Shown here: one piece after another, positions 1-8,634 of the stretch | Layout: every line of letters begins with the position of its first letter | How positions within the stretch are numbered: position 1 is the first letter of the stretch | The notes under the pieces: model-generated | The model's database searches: none | Seen by the model: the letters and a program-made list of their open reading frames with translations, nothing else | Told to the model about the DNA's origin: nothing | NCBI RefSeq assembly: GCF_900104555.1 | Contig: NZ_FNJU01000004.1 | Coordinates: forward strand, 46,580-101,425 | From: Litchfieldia salsa | GTDB lineage: Bacteria > Bacillota > Bacilli > Bacillales > Bacillaceae_L | Length of the DNA: 54,846 nt | Reading direction: 5' to 3' | Position numbers and translations under genes: made by a program

Positions 1-235
1 TTTTGTCCGATAAGACGCTTCTATTGGACATTTCCCCTCATCCACGCTTCGGTTTTGTCCGATAAGACGCTTCTATTAGACAATTCCCCTCATCCACACA
101 CCGATCTTGTCCAATAAGATGCTTCTATTGGACATTTCTACACGCCCTCACACCGATTTTGTCCGATAAGAGGCTTCTATTAGACAATCTTCCACAGCCT
201 CGCTTCGATTTGGTCCAATTTGATTAAGATACTTG
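1..235. repeat. Family A tandem array (A1), 52 bp period, cut by window edge
   Basis: Units begin with TTTGTCC at about 1, 53, 105, 157 and 209, so the period is exactly 52 bp. Each unit carries an inverted pair, TTTGTCCGATAAG and CTATTGGACA, separated by about 7 bases, followed by a 20-22 base linker that is conserved inside the array. The last unit is degenerate. The array runs off the left edge, so its true size and upstream gene are unknown. The same family recurs at 27660, 29698 and 54805. Confidence 0.9.
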
Positions 236-423
236 CTTGTCCCCCTTCATTCGATTTTTTCATGTTGAAGTTATTTGGCATGATCAATATTCACACCATT
301 TTCTCGGAAGTTTAGAATAATGCAGGATAATAGAACCCATAAAATACCTTTAAAGGTAGATACTAACAATATTCGATCTTCTTTTATACTAAAGGAAAAG
401 TAAATAAATTGTAAACTATTGTG

Positions 424-472
424 TTACATAATCTTACAGATTAATTGAAATGCTTGGTTAAACTGTTATAAT
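424..472 (+). promoter_or_regulatory. Candidate promoter of phnD with PhoP-like half sites
   Basis: A sigma-A-like promoter is readable as TTGAAA at 445-450 and TATAAT at 467-472 with a 16 bp spacer. Just upstream are TTACAT (424) and TTACAG (434), 10 bp apart, resembling the direct TT(A/C)ACA repeats bound by PhoP in Bacillus. Phosphate control would suit a phosphonate transporter, but the half sites are imperfect, so this part is inference. Confidence 0.4.
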
Positions 473-602
473 AAAAATCATGTCAAAGCAACATATGTAA
501 AAAAATTGTAAAAACTAGTCACTAAGTGTAGAAATTTTTACAAACAACATGCATAATTTAGGTTGTGCAAATATTTAATACTACAACAGGGGGTAAGAAA
601 AG

Positions 603-1556
603 ATGAAAAAATTGTTAAGCTTTTTGCTAGTATTGACTTTCGCATTTGTACTAGCAGCATGTGGAACATCTGATGAAGGTGGTACAGCAACAGAAGGAAA
701 CAACAACGAAGAAACACCGGCTGAAACTCCAGCAGAAAAGCCTGAAAAGATTGTTATGGGATTTGTTCCTTCACAGGATTCTGATACGATTGCAGATACT
801 GTAGAACCTCTTGCTAACAAATTAGGAGAAGCTCTTGGTATTGAAGTTGAAGGAAAAGTAATGACTGATTACTCTGCATTAGTAGAAGCAATGGGTGCTA
901 ACGAAGTTCAAATTGGTTTCATTCCTGGATTTGCTTATGTACTTGCTAATGAGCAATATGATGTAGAAGTTATTCTTAAATCTATGCGTTATGGCAGTGG
1001 TACATACAAAGCACAATATGTTGTTCGCGCTGACTCTGACATCAAAACTCTTGCTGACTTAGAAGGTAAAATCTGGGCTTATCCAGATGCTGCTTCAACT
1101 TCTGGTTTCTTATTCCCAGCAGCACAATTAATGGGTGAATTTGATCTTGAATCTGCAGAAGCACTTCAAACTGAGTTCTTCGCTGAAGGAATTGCTGCAG
1201 GTGGACATGACTCAGCTGCAATTGCTGTATATGAAGGCGATGCTGACGTAGCAACAACGTTTGATGATGTTCGCACAACTCTTGAAGAAGATTACCCAGA
1301 CATTATGGAAAAATTAACAATTCTTGGTCATACTGAAGACATTCCAAATGACACAATCTCTGTTGTTAGCGAATTAGATGATGAATTAGTCACACAAATT
1401 AAAGAAGCTTTCATGGCTTTCAATGATGATGAAGAAATGATCAAAATCATGAATGATGTATATAACTGGGATGCAATTAGTGAAGCTGAAGATGCTGAGT
1501 ATGACGTTGTTCGTGATACTTACGACAAATTAAGAGACTCAATTAGCTTAGACTAA
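603..1556 (+). CDS. phnD: Phosphonate-type ABC transporter substrate-binding lipoprotein
   Basis: A 317-residue lipoprotein that would capture phosphonate or a related phosphorus compound outside the membrane and hand it to the PhnE permeases. A signal peptide ends in the lipobox V-L-A-A-C, with lipidated Cys20, followed by a Glu/Thr/Pro-rich linker (about 25-48) and then the periplasmic-binding fold starting at IVMGFVPSQDSDT. The ATG is 8 bases after AGGGGGT, which fixes the start. It is the first gene of a phnD-C-E-E order but is separated from phnC by a terminator and a repeat. No C-P lyase or phosphonatase is nearby, so the ligand could be a phosphonate, phosphite or another phosphate analogue; the sequence alone does not tell. 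Confidence 0.93.
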   Translation: MKKLLSFLLVLTFAFVLAACGTSDEGGTATEGNNNEETPAETPAEKPEKIVMGFVPSQDSDTIADTVEPLANKLGEALGIEVEGKVMTDYSALVEAMGANEVQIGFIPGFAYVLANEQYDVEVILKSMRYGSGTYKAQYVVRADSDIKTLADLEGKIWAYPDAASTSGFLFPAAQLMGEFDLESAEALQTEFFAEGIAAGGHDSAAIAVYEGDADVATTFDDVRTTLEEDYPDIMEKLTILGHTEDIPNDTISVVSELDDELVTQIKEAFMAFNDDEEMIKIMNDVYNWDAISEAEDAEYDVVRDTYDKLRDSISLD

Positions 1557-1584
1557 TTCCCACGGACCAAAATAGCTAAAGCTT

Positions 1585-1613
1585 GAGAGGAGGAGTTTTT
1601 CTCCTCTCTTTTT
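1585..1613 (+). terminator. Hairpin with T-run between phnD and phnC
   Basis: GAGAGGAG pairs with CTCCTCTC (1601-1608) and is followed by five T. It ends or attenuates the phnD transcript before phnC, which would make more binding protein than ATPase or permease. Confidence 0.8.
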
Positions 1614-1617
1614 CTAT

Positions 1618-1747
1618 TAAGAAAAGCGCAAGGCGCCCGCTTATCGGCGACAGGCATAAGACAAGCCGGCTTGAAGGTTGCTTTTTAACCTTCACGACGG
1701 ATTGGCTTATGACCCCGAGCCGATGGCGCCTGGAGCTAGACACCAAA
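1618..1747. repeat. Dispersed Bacillaceae repeat (family R2), copy 1
   Basis: A GC-rich block whose ends, AAGCGCAAGGCGCC and GATGGCGCCTGGAGCTAG, are partly complementary, with inner complementary segments around GCTTGAAGGTTG and AACCTTCACGACG. A shortened relative lies at 22735-22812. It has no convincing coding capacity. I recognise the wording from intergenic regions of other Bacillus genomes; its function is unknown to me. Confidence 0.7.
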
Positions 1748-1939
1748 ACTGAGTACAAAGTTATATACTTTCTTATTATTAAAAAAATGTTGCTAGACTC
1801 TACTTAATTAAAAGTAGAAAGCCCTTTTAATCAAGACCATAAACAAATATTGCAGTAAAATGATAATAGCCATAACTTGTTTGTGTTCTAGTAAAAATTG
1901 GCTCATAAAAATTCACATCTAATAGAGGAGTAATGATTT

Positions 1940-2713
1940 ATGATCGAGTTTAAAAATGTATCATTGACCTACCCAAATGGAACAAAAGGGTTAAAAAAAG
2001 TCAACCTTACTATTAACGAAGGTGAATTTGTCGTCATCGTTGGACTGTCAGGTGCAGGGAAATCAACTTTAATCCGTAGCATTAACCGACTTGTCAAGCC
2101 AACCGAGGGTGAATTAAAGGTTGATAACGAAAACATCTTAACCTTTAACGGTAGACAGCTTCGTACTCTTAGAACAAAGATTGGTATGATCTTTCAAAAT
2201 TATAATCTAGTAAAACGATCAAATGTATTCAAAAACGTTCTAGCTGGAAGATTAGGACATACAAGCACATTACCTTCTCTTTTTAATATGTTTAGCAATG
2301 AAGATCGTGCCTTGGCATATGAAAGCTTAAAGCGTGTTAACATTGAAGAAAAAATCTATAATCGCGCAGATGAATTGAGTGGTGGACAACAGCAACGTGT
2401 GAGTATCGCTCGTGTTTTGACACAAAAACCAAAATATATATTAGCGGACGAGCCTGTTGCATCATTGGATCCTCCTACTTCACACCAAGTAATGACCTAT
2501 TTAAGAAAAATTAATCAAGAAGATAAAATTACGACGATTGTTAACCTTCACTTCATTGATATGGCAATGGAATATGCTGATCGTATCATTGGTATGCGTG
2601 CAGGTGAGGTTGTGTTTGATGGACCTGCGTCTGAAGTAACAGAAAAGACATTCGAAGAAATATATGGACGCACCATTCGTGAGGATGATCTTCGCGGGGG
2701 GCAAGAGGCATGA
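1940..2713 (+). CDS. phnC: Phosphonate-type ABC transporter ATP-binding protein
   Basis: A 257-residue cytosolic ATPase that powers uptake through the two PhnE-type permeases. Walker A GLSGAGKST is at 35-43, the Q-loop Gln at 86, the signature LSGGQQQR at 146-153, Walker B YILADEP at 166-172 and the switch His near 204. The ribosome site AGAGGAG precedes the ATG at a normal distance. Its last four bases overlap the start of the first permease, a sign of translational coupling. The 227-base leader after the R2 repeat may hold its own promoter. Confidence 0.95.
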   Translation: MIEFKNVSLTYPNGTKGLKKVNLTINEGEFVVIVGLSGAGKSTLIRSINRLVKPTEGELKVDNENILTFNGRQLRTLRTKIGMIFQNYNLVKRSNVFKNVLAGRLGHTSTLPSLFNMFSNEDRALAYESLKRVNIEEKIYNRADELSGGQQQRVSIARVLTQKPKYILADEPVASLDPPTSHQVMTYLRKINQEDKITTIVNLHFIDMAMEYADRIIGMRAGEVVFDGPASEVTEKTFEEIYGRTIREDDLRGGQEA

Positions 2714-3522
2714 CAAAAGACGGAACAAAAAAAGCTCTAGGTAAATCTCCTGCTGTTATTCCGGCGAAGGCTAAAATGCGAATTACCGCTATTTTCTTAG
2801 TAGTACTTGGCTTCTATGTACTTAGCTCTTATAAAACAGAAGCTTCTCTAATGGAATTTATTGATGGCTTCGAAAATATGGGAACATTATTTCAAAAATT
2901 CTTCCCACCCAATTTAGGTCTATTTAAAGCAATTTGGCCAGCATTAGCAGAAACAATTCAAATGGCAGTGATTGCCACAACGATTGCAGCTATTCTTTGT
3001 GTTCCATTAAGCTTACTTGCTGCAAATAATGTGACAACGAACAAATATCTATATAATTTTGTGCGTTTTGTTCTAAATATTCTTCGTACAATTCCAGATT
3101 TAGTATTAGCTGTTATCTTTGTTGCATTATTTGGAATTGGTGCATTACCAGGGATTATTGCACTTATTATTTTCTCTTTAGGAATTTTAGCAAAATTAAT
3201 CAGTGAGACGGTCGAATCGATTGATATGAACCCTCTTGAAGCGATGCATGCTTCCGGTGCAAGTACAATTCAAACGATCTACTTTTCAGTCGTCCCACAA
3301 GTACTTCCACAATTCACCTCATTCGTCTTGTATGTGTTTGAGATTAACATTCGCGCATCGGTCGTATTAGGATTAGTAGGTGCTGGTGGAATCGGTCAAA
3401 TTCTTGATCAACAAATCAAGTTTTATAAATATCCAAATGCAATGGGGATCATCATCATCATCTTTGCACTCGTTGTCATCATTGAATATATCAGTACTAA
3501 GATAAGGGAGGCGATTGTGTAA
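2710..3522 (+). CDS. phnE: Phosphonate-type ABC transporter permease 1
   Basis: A 270-residue inner-membrane permease with about six hydrophobic segments. The cytoplasmic coupling loop that docks on PhnC is seen as EAMHASGAS...VPQVLP near residues 176-198. It starts inside the phnC stop (ATGA overlap) and its TAA shares one base with the ATG of the second permease, so three genes are coupled. Together with the next gene it should form a heterodimeric channel; many PhnCDE systems have one permease gene, but a tandem pair is also common in Bacilli. Confidence 0.93.
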   Translation: MTKDGTKKALGKSPAVIPAKAKMRITAIFLVVLGFYVLSSYKTEASLMEFIDGFENMGTLFQKFFPPNLGLFKAIWPALAETIQMAVIATTIAAILCVPLSLLAANNVTTNKYLYNFVRFVLNILRTIPDLVLAVIFVALFGIGALPGIIALIIFSLGILAKLISETVESIDMNPLEAMHASGASTIQTIYFSVVPQVLPQFTSFVLYVFEINIRASVVLGLVGAGGIGQILDQQIKFYKYPNAMGIIIIIFALVVIIEYISTKIREAIV

Positions 3523-4319
3523 TGTCACTCGTATTACCTCCAAAGCCTAAACGCTCCCTGTTTAAACAAGTCAGAAATATTGTTATTGCGATTGCAATCA
3601 TTGCATTGTATGTTTGGACCTTTACCGGAATCGACATTGACTTTGCTCGTGCTTTTGACCGAATGATGAACAACTTCTCACGGATCATTCCAAAGTTATT
3701 TGATCCAAACTGGGAAGCTCTACCTAAAGTTTGGGATGCCATGGTTGAAACGCTATACATCGCATTCGCTGGTTCTCTATTAGCAGCTATTTTCTCGATA
3801 CCATTAGGATTCTTAGCCGCACAAAACATGACTAAAAACCGAGTCTTAACTACGATTGGAAAATGGATTTTAAGTGCAATCCGTGCATTTCCAGATATCA
3901 TTCTAGCAATTTTATTCATCGTTGTTGTTGGACCAAAGCCATTTGCTGGGGTACTCGCGATTGCGATCGGGTCAATCGGAATGCTTGGAAAGCTATATTC
4001 TGAAGTGTTGGAATCACTTGATACAAATATTATTGAAGCAATGGAAGCCAATGGCGCCAACAAGCTTCAAATTCTAGCACATGGGATTATCCCACAAATC
4101 ACACCAGAGTTCCTATCTTACGCGATCTATCGTTTTGAGATTGATGTTCGTGCATCAACCATTCTCGGTATCGTTGGTGCCGGAGGAATCGGGACACTCA
4201 TCGTATTTGCAAAAATGAACAGAAACTGGGAAGAAATGGGCCTCATACTCGTCGTCATCATTGTCGTCGTAACGATTATCGACTTCATTTCAACTCAAAT
4301 AAGAAAACGGTTAGTGTAA
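3522..4319 (+). CDS. phnE: Phosphonate-type ABC transporter permease 2
   Basis: A 265-residue membrane permease paralogous to the preceding gene, with a matching coupling loop EAMEANGAN...IPQITP and the same C-terminal GAGGIG motif. The N-terminus is hydrophilic and basic before the first membrane segment, as in permease 1. It ends the transporter operon; a strong terminator follows 22 bases after the stop. Confidence 0.93.
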   Translation: MSLVLPPKPKRSLFKQVRNIVIAIAIIALYVWTFTGIDIDFARAFDRMMNNFSRIIPKLFDPNWEALPKVWDAMVETLYIAFAGSLLAAIFSIPLGFLAAQNMTKNRVLTTIGKWILSAIRAFPDIILAILFIVVVGPKPFAGVLAIAIGSIGMLGKLYSEVLESLDTNIIEAMEANGANKLQILAHGIIPQITPEFLSYAIYRFEIDVRASTILGIVGAGGIGTLIVFAKMNRNWEEMGLILVVIIVVVTIIDFISTQIRKRLV

Positions 4320-4341
4320 CAAACTCACCCTTACCCATTTG

Positions 4342-4382
4342 GCCGACTTAATGATATAGTAAACTCATTAAGTCGGCTTTTT
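4342..4382 (+). terminator. Terminator of the phnC-E-E operon
   Basis: A perfect 13 bp stem GCCGACTTAATGA / TCATTAAGTCGGC around a 10-base loop, followed by five T. Confidence 0.93.
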
Positions 4383-4452
4383 CAGTGAGGTTGTTTATGC
4401 TCTTTGAAGAATTTTTCACAACCTATATATGAAAGCAGAATGCCCAAACCTT

Positions 4453-4605
4453 GTACTTGGAATGAGCGGAGAGCCACTCAACTCCTGCAGGATTTGCAGT
4501 TCACGTAAGACCCCGCAGGAGCTTTTGCGACGAGGAGGCTCACGCAGCTCTAAGGAAAGGGAGTGGCTCGCAGCGAATGGAAAGTTCGCTTTCCTATTTC
4601 CGAGT
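4453..4605. repeat. Dispersed repeat R1, variant copy 1
   Basis: It shares the core ACTCCTGC..GACCCCGCAGGAGC..GCGACGAGGAGGCTCAC with the copies at 14475, 20845 and 32663, but the outer part differs (GAGCGGAGAGCCACTC and GGGAGTGGCTCGCAGCG pair with each other). Any reading frame across it is incidental. It sits between the transporter terminator and the nucleotidase gene. Confidence 0.8.
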
Positions 4606-4643
4606 GACCAATAAATATAAAAAACGTGTATTGGAGGAATTCC

Positions 4644-6221
4644 ATGAAGGACATTAAACTTACAATCCTAGAAACTAGTGATTTACACGGTCACATCTAC
4701 CCAATCCATTACGGAACAAACGAATACCAACCATTAGGATTAGCCAAAATTGCTACATACATAGAAGAAGTGCGAGAACAAGAACCACACACACTCTTAA
4801 TCGATAACGGAGATCAGTTTCAAGGAACCCCTCTCACCTATCACTATGTACGGAATCAATCTCATTTAGCTAACCCAGTGACCCAAACGTTAAACCATTT
4901 ACACTACGATGCAGCCGTTATTGGAAACCATGAATTTAATTATGGCATGCAACCATTAAACCAAGCCGTATCAGAATCAAACTTCCCATGGCTTTCCGCT
5001 AATATTGTAGACAGTGTCACAAATGAGCCTTATTTTGGTCAACCCTACCTGATCAAAAAGCTGACAGAAGACTTCAAAGTTGCCATTCTAGGATTAACGA
5101 CCCACTATATCCCAAATTGGGAAAAGCCTGAGCATATCAAGGATCTTGCTTTTGAAGATTGCCTTGAGAGTGCAGCTAGATGGGTCTCTTATATTCGAAC
5201 ACACGAGCAACCAGATCTACTGATTGTTTCTTACCATGGTGGATTTGAAAAAAACTTGAGTACAGGTGAACCAACGGAAACCTTATCTGGTGAAAATCAA
5301 GCCTATGAGATTTGTCAAAAAGTAGAGGGAATTGACGTGCTTTTAACAGGGCATCAACATCGTCTCTTAGCTGACGAGGTAAATGGTGTCAGTATTGTTC
5401 AACCTGGTTGCAATGGTGCATATGTCGGGCGTGTCGATCTTCATTTTCAACAAAATGATCTGGAAAAATGGGTCTGCATTCACAAACAGTCTTCCCTTGT
5501 CCCAATGGAATCACATGTTGCTCATGAAACGATTCAAGCCATTAATCAGGTGTATGAAGAAGCCACTCAAACCTGGCTTGATCAACCAATTGGTAAAATC
5601 GAAGGCAACATGGTTATTACTGACGCTTTCCATGCAAGGCTTGAGGAGCACCCGCTTGTTGAGTTCATTAACAATGTTCAAATGGATGTAGCCGATGTAG
5701 ACATTTCGAACACTGCTCTATTCAATAACCAAGCAAGAGGGCTTCCAACAGATGTCACGATGAGAGATATTGTTTCAAACTATATTTATCCAAACACATT
5801 AACCGTTTTAGAAGTGACTGGAAGGGATATTAAAGAAGCACTGGAACGAAGTGCGTCTTATTTTATCATTAGAGAAGACGGAGAGATTGATGTAAATCCT
5901 TCATTCTATGAACCAAAGCCACAGCATTATAACTATGATATGTGGGAAGGAATCGACTACACGATTAACGTGGCAAAGCCGATTGGTCAGCGAGTTACTT
6001 CACTTACTAAAGATGGAAGCCCCCTTGCTGAGAGTCAAACCTACCAAGTCGTCATGAACAATTACCGTGCAACAGGTGGCGGAGAATATCATATGTTTAA
6101 AGGAAAAAAAGTGGTCAAAGAAATTCAAATTGATATGACCGAAATCCTAGCAAACTATTTTGTCAAACATCCGTTAATAAAAGCGGAGACCAATCAGAAT
6201 TGGCGTGTGGTTAAAGGATAA
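4644..6221 (+). CDS. Cytosolic 5'-nucleotidase / 2',3'-cyclic phosphodiesterase family metallophosphoesterase
   Basis: A 525-residue enzyme of the UshA/YfkN-like family, releasing phosphate from nucleotides or cyclic nucleotides with a two-metal centre. Metallophosphoesterase motifs run in order: DLHGH at 13-17, DNGDQFQG, GNHEFNYG, SYHGG and LTGHQHR; the C-terminal 5'-nucleotidase domain ends with NNYRATGGGEYHMF. There is no signal peptide or membrane anchor, unlike YfkN, so it resembles the cytosolic YunD-type proteins. The frame is open from a GTG at 4626, but GGAGG at 4632-4636 places the real start at ATG 4644. Its position after the phosphonate transporter suggests phosphorus recycling; that link is inferred. 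Confidence 0.9.
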   Translation: MKDIKLTILETSDLHGHIYPIHYGTNEYQPLGLAKIATYIEEVREQEPHTLLIDNGDQFQGTPLTYHYVRNQSHLANPVTQTLNHLHYDAAVIGNHEFNYGMQPLNQAVSESNFPWLSANIVDSVTNEPYFGQPYLIKKLTEDFKVAILGLTTHYIPNWEKPEHIKDLAFEDCLESAARWVSYIRTHEQPDLLIVSYHGGFEKNLSTGEPTETLSGENQAYEICQKVEGIDVLLTGHQHRLLADEVNGVSIVQPGCNGAYVGRVDLHFQQNDLEKWVCIHKQSSLVPMESHVAHETIQAINQVYEEATQTWLDQPIGKIEGNMVITDAFHARLEEHPLVEFINNVQMDVADVDISNTALFNNQARGLPTDVTMRDIVSNYIYPNTLTVLEVTGRDIKEALERSASYFIIREDGEIDVNPSFYEPKPQHYNYDMWEGIDYTINVAKPIGQRVTSLTKDGSPLAESQTYQVVMNNYRATGGGEYHMFKGKKVVKEIQIDMTEILANYFVKHPLIKAETNQNWRVVKG

Positions 6222-6242
6222 ACTACTTCCTAAGCACTGGTT

Positions 6243-6290
6243 AAATCGGAAAAACCCCAAAGGCTATATGCTCTGGGGTTTTTCCGATTT
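6243..6290. terminator. Bidirectional terminator
   Basis: Long stem AAATCGGAAAAACCCC / GGGGTTTTTCCGATTT between the convergent nucleotidase and CPBP genes, with A- and T-runs inside the stem that serve both strands. Confidence 0.92.
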
Positions 6291-6302
6291 CATTTAATCA
6301 TC

Positions 6303-7223
6303 CTATCCTTGTGACTGATTAAATTGGTGTAATTTTTGTAGGAAGATTTCTTTTTCTTTTTGTCGACGGCGTTTTCTATGCAAGACAATCCAATATGAAA
6401 TACATACAACTAGGACAATTAGGTAGATAATTAAGGTACTGTATTCATAAAGATAAAGATTCAAACTCATGCAAAGGTTATAGAAACCATGTACAGCAAT
6501 CATCATCCAAAGATTTTTTGTCCAAATTAACAGAACACCAAGAACGAGACCAGCGTTGGTATAATAGATAAAACTCCCTGCGCTCTCAGCCAATGTGTAG
6601 TCATGAGCCCAAACATGTCCAAGTCCAAACATAAGAGATGAGAGAAAAAGACCAGTTAACACTGGTGGAATATGGCTTCTATCTTGTTTATTTTGACGAT
6701 AAAAGAATGAAAATAAACACATGGTAAGCAAGATATAGGATAATCGAGATACTTCTTCAAGTCCTGCTAAAACACAACTCCATATATCGGAACCGTAATA
6801 ATCAAGATTTTCAAAGAAAGGATAAGTGCCGTAGTCCTCATACTCTTCTTCATAGTATTCACCATCTTCATAGAAAGTAGGCGCATTCCCTAAATGGTCT
6901 TGCAATTCTTCATCATAGCCTATCTCAAATTCATCTAAATAAGAATAGGTGGAAAGGTCTACTATACTTGAAATTGTGAAAAACACAAAAAAAACAATAC
7001 AAAATTGAAAAATATAATACGATGTTGACCTTTTCGTTTTCTGACCTCTCCATGCTCTATGAAGAGGAATTGCGAGAAAAATAGATGCGATTATAAGATA
7101 CATATACAGTTCATTTAAAAAATAACTATATCCACTTCCCCATAATAAAAGTTCGGCTCCTAATGTGACAAAAATCATTCCAACTAACACTGGTTTTGTG
7201 AATTGAGAAAAACTAATTTTCAT
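6303..7223 (-). CDS. CPBP family intramembrane metalloprotease
   Basis: A 306-residue multi-span membrane protein of the CAAX/ABI (CPBP) family. Conserved motifs are EEVSR with Glu156, Glu157 and Arg160, FGLGH with His203, and HGFYN with His245 and Asn249, which are the expected active-site residues. Between membrane segments 3 and 4 lies a very acidic, Tyr-rich loop (about 98-141). GGAGG lies 5 bases before the ATG, inside the 3' end region of the upstream gene, only 11 bases away, so both are one operon. Its substrate is unknown. Confidence 0.88.
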   Translation of the reverse strand: MKISFSQFTKPVLVGMIFVTLGAELLLWGSGYSYFLNELYMYLIIASIFLAIPLHRAWRGQKTKRSTSYYIFQFCIVFFVFFTISSIVDLSTYSYLDEFEIGYDEELQDHLGNAPTFYEDGEYYEEEYEDYGTYPFFENLDYYGSDIWSCVLAGLEEVSRLSYILLTMCLFSFFYRQNKQDRSHIPPVLTGLFLSSLMFGLGHVWAHDYTLAESAGSFIYYTNAGLVLGVLLIWTKNLWMMIAVHGFYNLCMSLNLYLYEYSTLIIYLIVLVVCISYWIVLHRKRRRQKEKEIFLQKLHQFNQSQG

Positions 7224-7234
7224 GGAATCCTCCG

Positions 7235-8095
7235 TTATTCTTCATACAGAAATTGGTATTCAGATTGATAAAAATCTAATTGATAGGAAGATAAATAAGA
7301 CCGTTTTTTCGTAATATAGTCATCCCATTCCAAAAGTAGTTCCTCCAATGATGAACCGTATACTTCATTCATTGAACCTTCTACATTTGGTGAATCATAG
7401 AGAGAAACATAGTGATCGATCCCGTAAGTGTCAATCAGATATTTTGAAAAAGAAGCAACTCCGTAATAACGTGCTTGTGGAAGAGGTCCGTAGTCCTGGG
7501 AGACAACATCTTCTGTGAATTCGTCATTTACAAGAAGGGAGGGTATATTTACATCAGCATGATGTTTTTCGTGAATCAGCCAGTAATCATGAGCATCCAT
7601 CACCTCTTTTGAGTTTTCCGCTGAATATAAATAAAAGCCAAGTCCAATGGTTGTAAACGGACTCGTTTTCGCTCTTTTTAGAAACAAATTATATAACAGT
7701 TGTTCTTCAATGTTCCATGTTTCAATTAATAGTCCATCAGGATTATAAATAGTATTAGATATGTAGGGAGGTCTGTAGTAATCACCTTCTGTATATGGCT
7801 CCAACTTGAGTGTCACATGATGAACAGGTGATAAGTAAGAATCTGTTAGTTCTAGGATCGATTTAGTTGAATACTCTACTTTTTCACGGATATCCTTCAT
7901 TAGTTGATTATCATATTCCCCGTTATTCACGACTGTAATAGAAACGTCTTTAAAGTTAATCGTTTCTTCAGGGGATGTTTCTATTTCTGTTTGTGCTTTA
8001 GTAGATAAAAAATAATAGCCGATTCCATTAAAAATTAGAAAAAAGAGCACAATGGGTATCCCCCATTTAATAAGAGCCCGCACTACTTGTCCCAT
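7235..8095 (-). CDS. Membrane-anchored protein with degenerate peptidase-MA-like fold
   Basis: A 286-residue protein with one N-terminal membrane anchor (about 12-30) and an outside domain. The C-terminal half has the layout of peptidase-MA-like gluzincins: a stretch like GLGFYLYSA where the family has its W-L-x-E-G-x-A-x-Y helix, then ARYYGVASFSKYLIDTYG and EVYGSSLEELLLEWDDYI. The metal ligands seem lost at the expected places, although an HEKHH string occurs later (about residue 172). I infer a pseudoenzyme or binding protein working with the CPBP protease downstream. The ribosome site AAGGAG supports the start. Confidence 0.7.
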   Translation of the reverse strand: MGQVVRALIKWGIPIVLFFLIFNGIGYYFLSTKAQTEIETSPEETINFKDVSITVVNNGEYDNQLMKDIREKVEYSTKSILELTDSYLSPVHHVTLKLEPYTEGDYYRPPYISNTIYNPDGLLIETWNIEEQLLYNLFLKRAKTSPFTTIGLGFYLYSAENSKEVMDAHDYWLIHEKHHADVNIPSLLVNDEFTEDVVSQDYGPLPQARYYGVASFSKYLIDTYGIDHYVSLYDSPNVEGSMNEVYGSSLEELLLEWDDYITKKRSYLSSYQLDFYQSEYQFLYEE

Positions 8096-8163
8096 GTCTT
8101 GTTCTCCTTAAATTATGATAATCTCATCATATCAGACTGCTACTATTCTCGAATAGTAGGGAA

Positions 8164-8200
8164 TAAAAAAAAAGACCAAATCATATGTGAATTGGTCTGC
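8164..8200 (-). terminator. Minus-strand terminator after small ORF
   Basis: AGACCAA (8173) pairs with TTGGTCT (8192-8198), and the minus strand continues into a run of nine or more T. It lies about 50 bases after the stop of the 34-residue ORF at 8248. Confidence 0.75.
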
Positions 8201-8247
8201 TCATTACTGTGTATTTAATATTCTCAGGTCAACAGAGCTACTTATAA

Positions 8248-8352
8248 TTAAGCAGCTCGTCTCTTTCTTTTGCCACATGTGACACAGCGATCATCATAAT
8301 AGCTGTATTTATGCTTTCTCTTTAAAAAACAAATGATTGCACGTAACTTCAC
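8248..8352 (-). CDS. Small basic protein with C-x-x-C, 34 residues
   Basis: A GTG start preceded at 9 bases by GGGAG opens a 34-residue frame, very basic, with the C-terminal motif CVTCGKRKRRAA and a further Cys8. The frame can be read further upstream to ATGs at 8394/8397, but these have no ribosome site. A minus-strand terminator follows closely, which argues for a real transcript. The CxxC next to a basic tail suggests a zinc-knuckle-like nucleic-acid binder or a remnant of a larger gene. I do not recognise a family. Confidence 0.42.
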   Translation of the reverse strand: MKLRAIICFLKRKHKYSYYDDRCVTCGKRKRRAA

Positions 8353-8634
8353 ACAGACCATCTCCCAATTTTTATCATCAGGTAGCCCAGCCATCATAGT
8401 ATTGCTACGTTAGACCCGTGACTTTGCGTCCCATTCTTTCAAACGGTTTGCCCTTGGCTGATCGGTGAATACCCACTATTAGTATGGTAATAATACCACA
8501 TTATAGGATAAATATGGGTGTTTTTGTTCTCAATTAAGGATGATTTGGCCATATACTTTTTGACAAAATTTGTGACATGTGTCGAATAATGTAAAAAAGC
8601 CTCTAGAGATTTTCTCCCTACAAACTCTTTTAAA

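Noticed and set aside
1583-1807. 74-residue frame across the terminator and the R2 repeat
   Set aside because: It reads through a terminator hairpin and a non-coding repeat.
4429-4614. 61-residue frame in the R1 repeat
   Set aside because: Coding appearance comes only from the GC-rich repeat core.
7550-7590. HEKHH (HExxH) as zinc protease motif in the 7235-8095 protein
   Set aside because: It lies after, not before, the segment that corresponds to the family's second-ligand helix, so it is probably coincidental.
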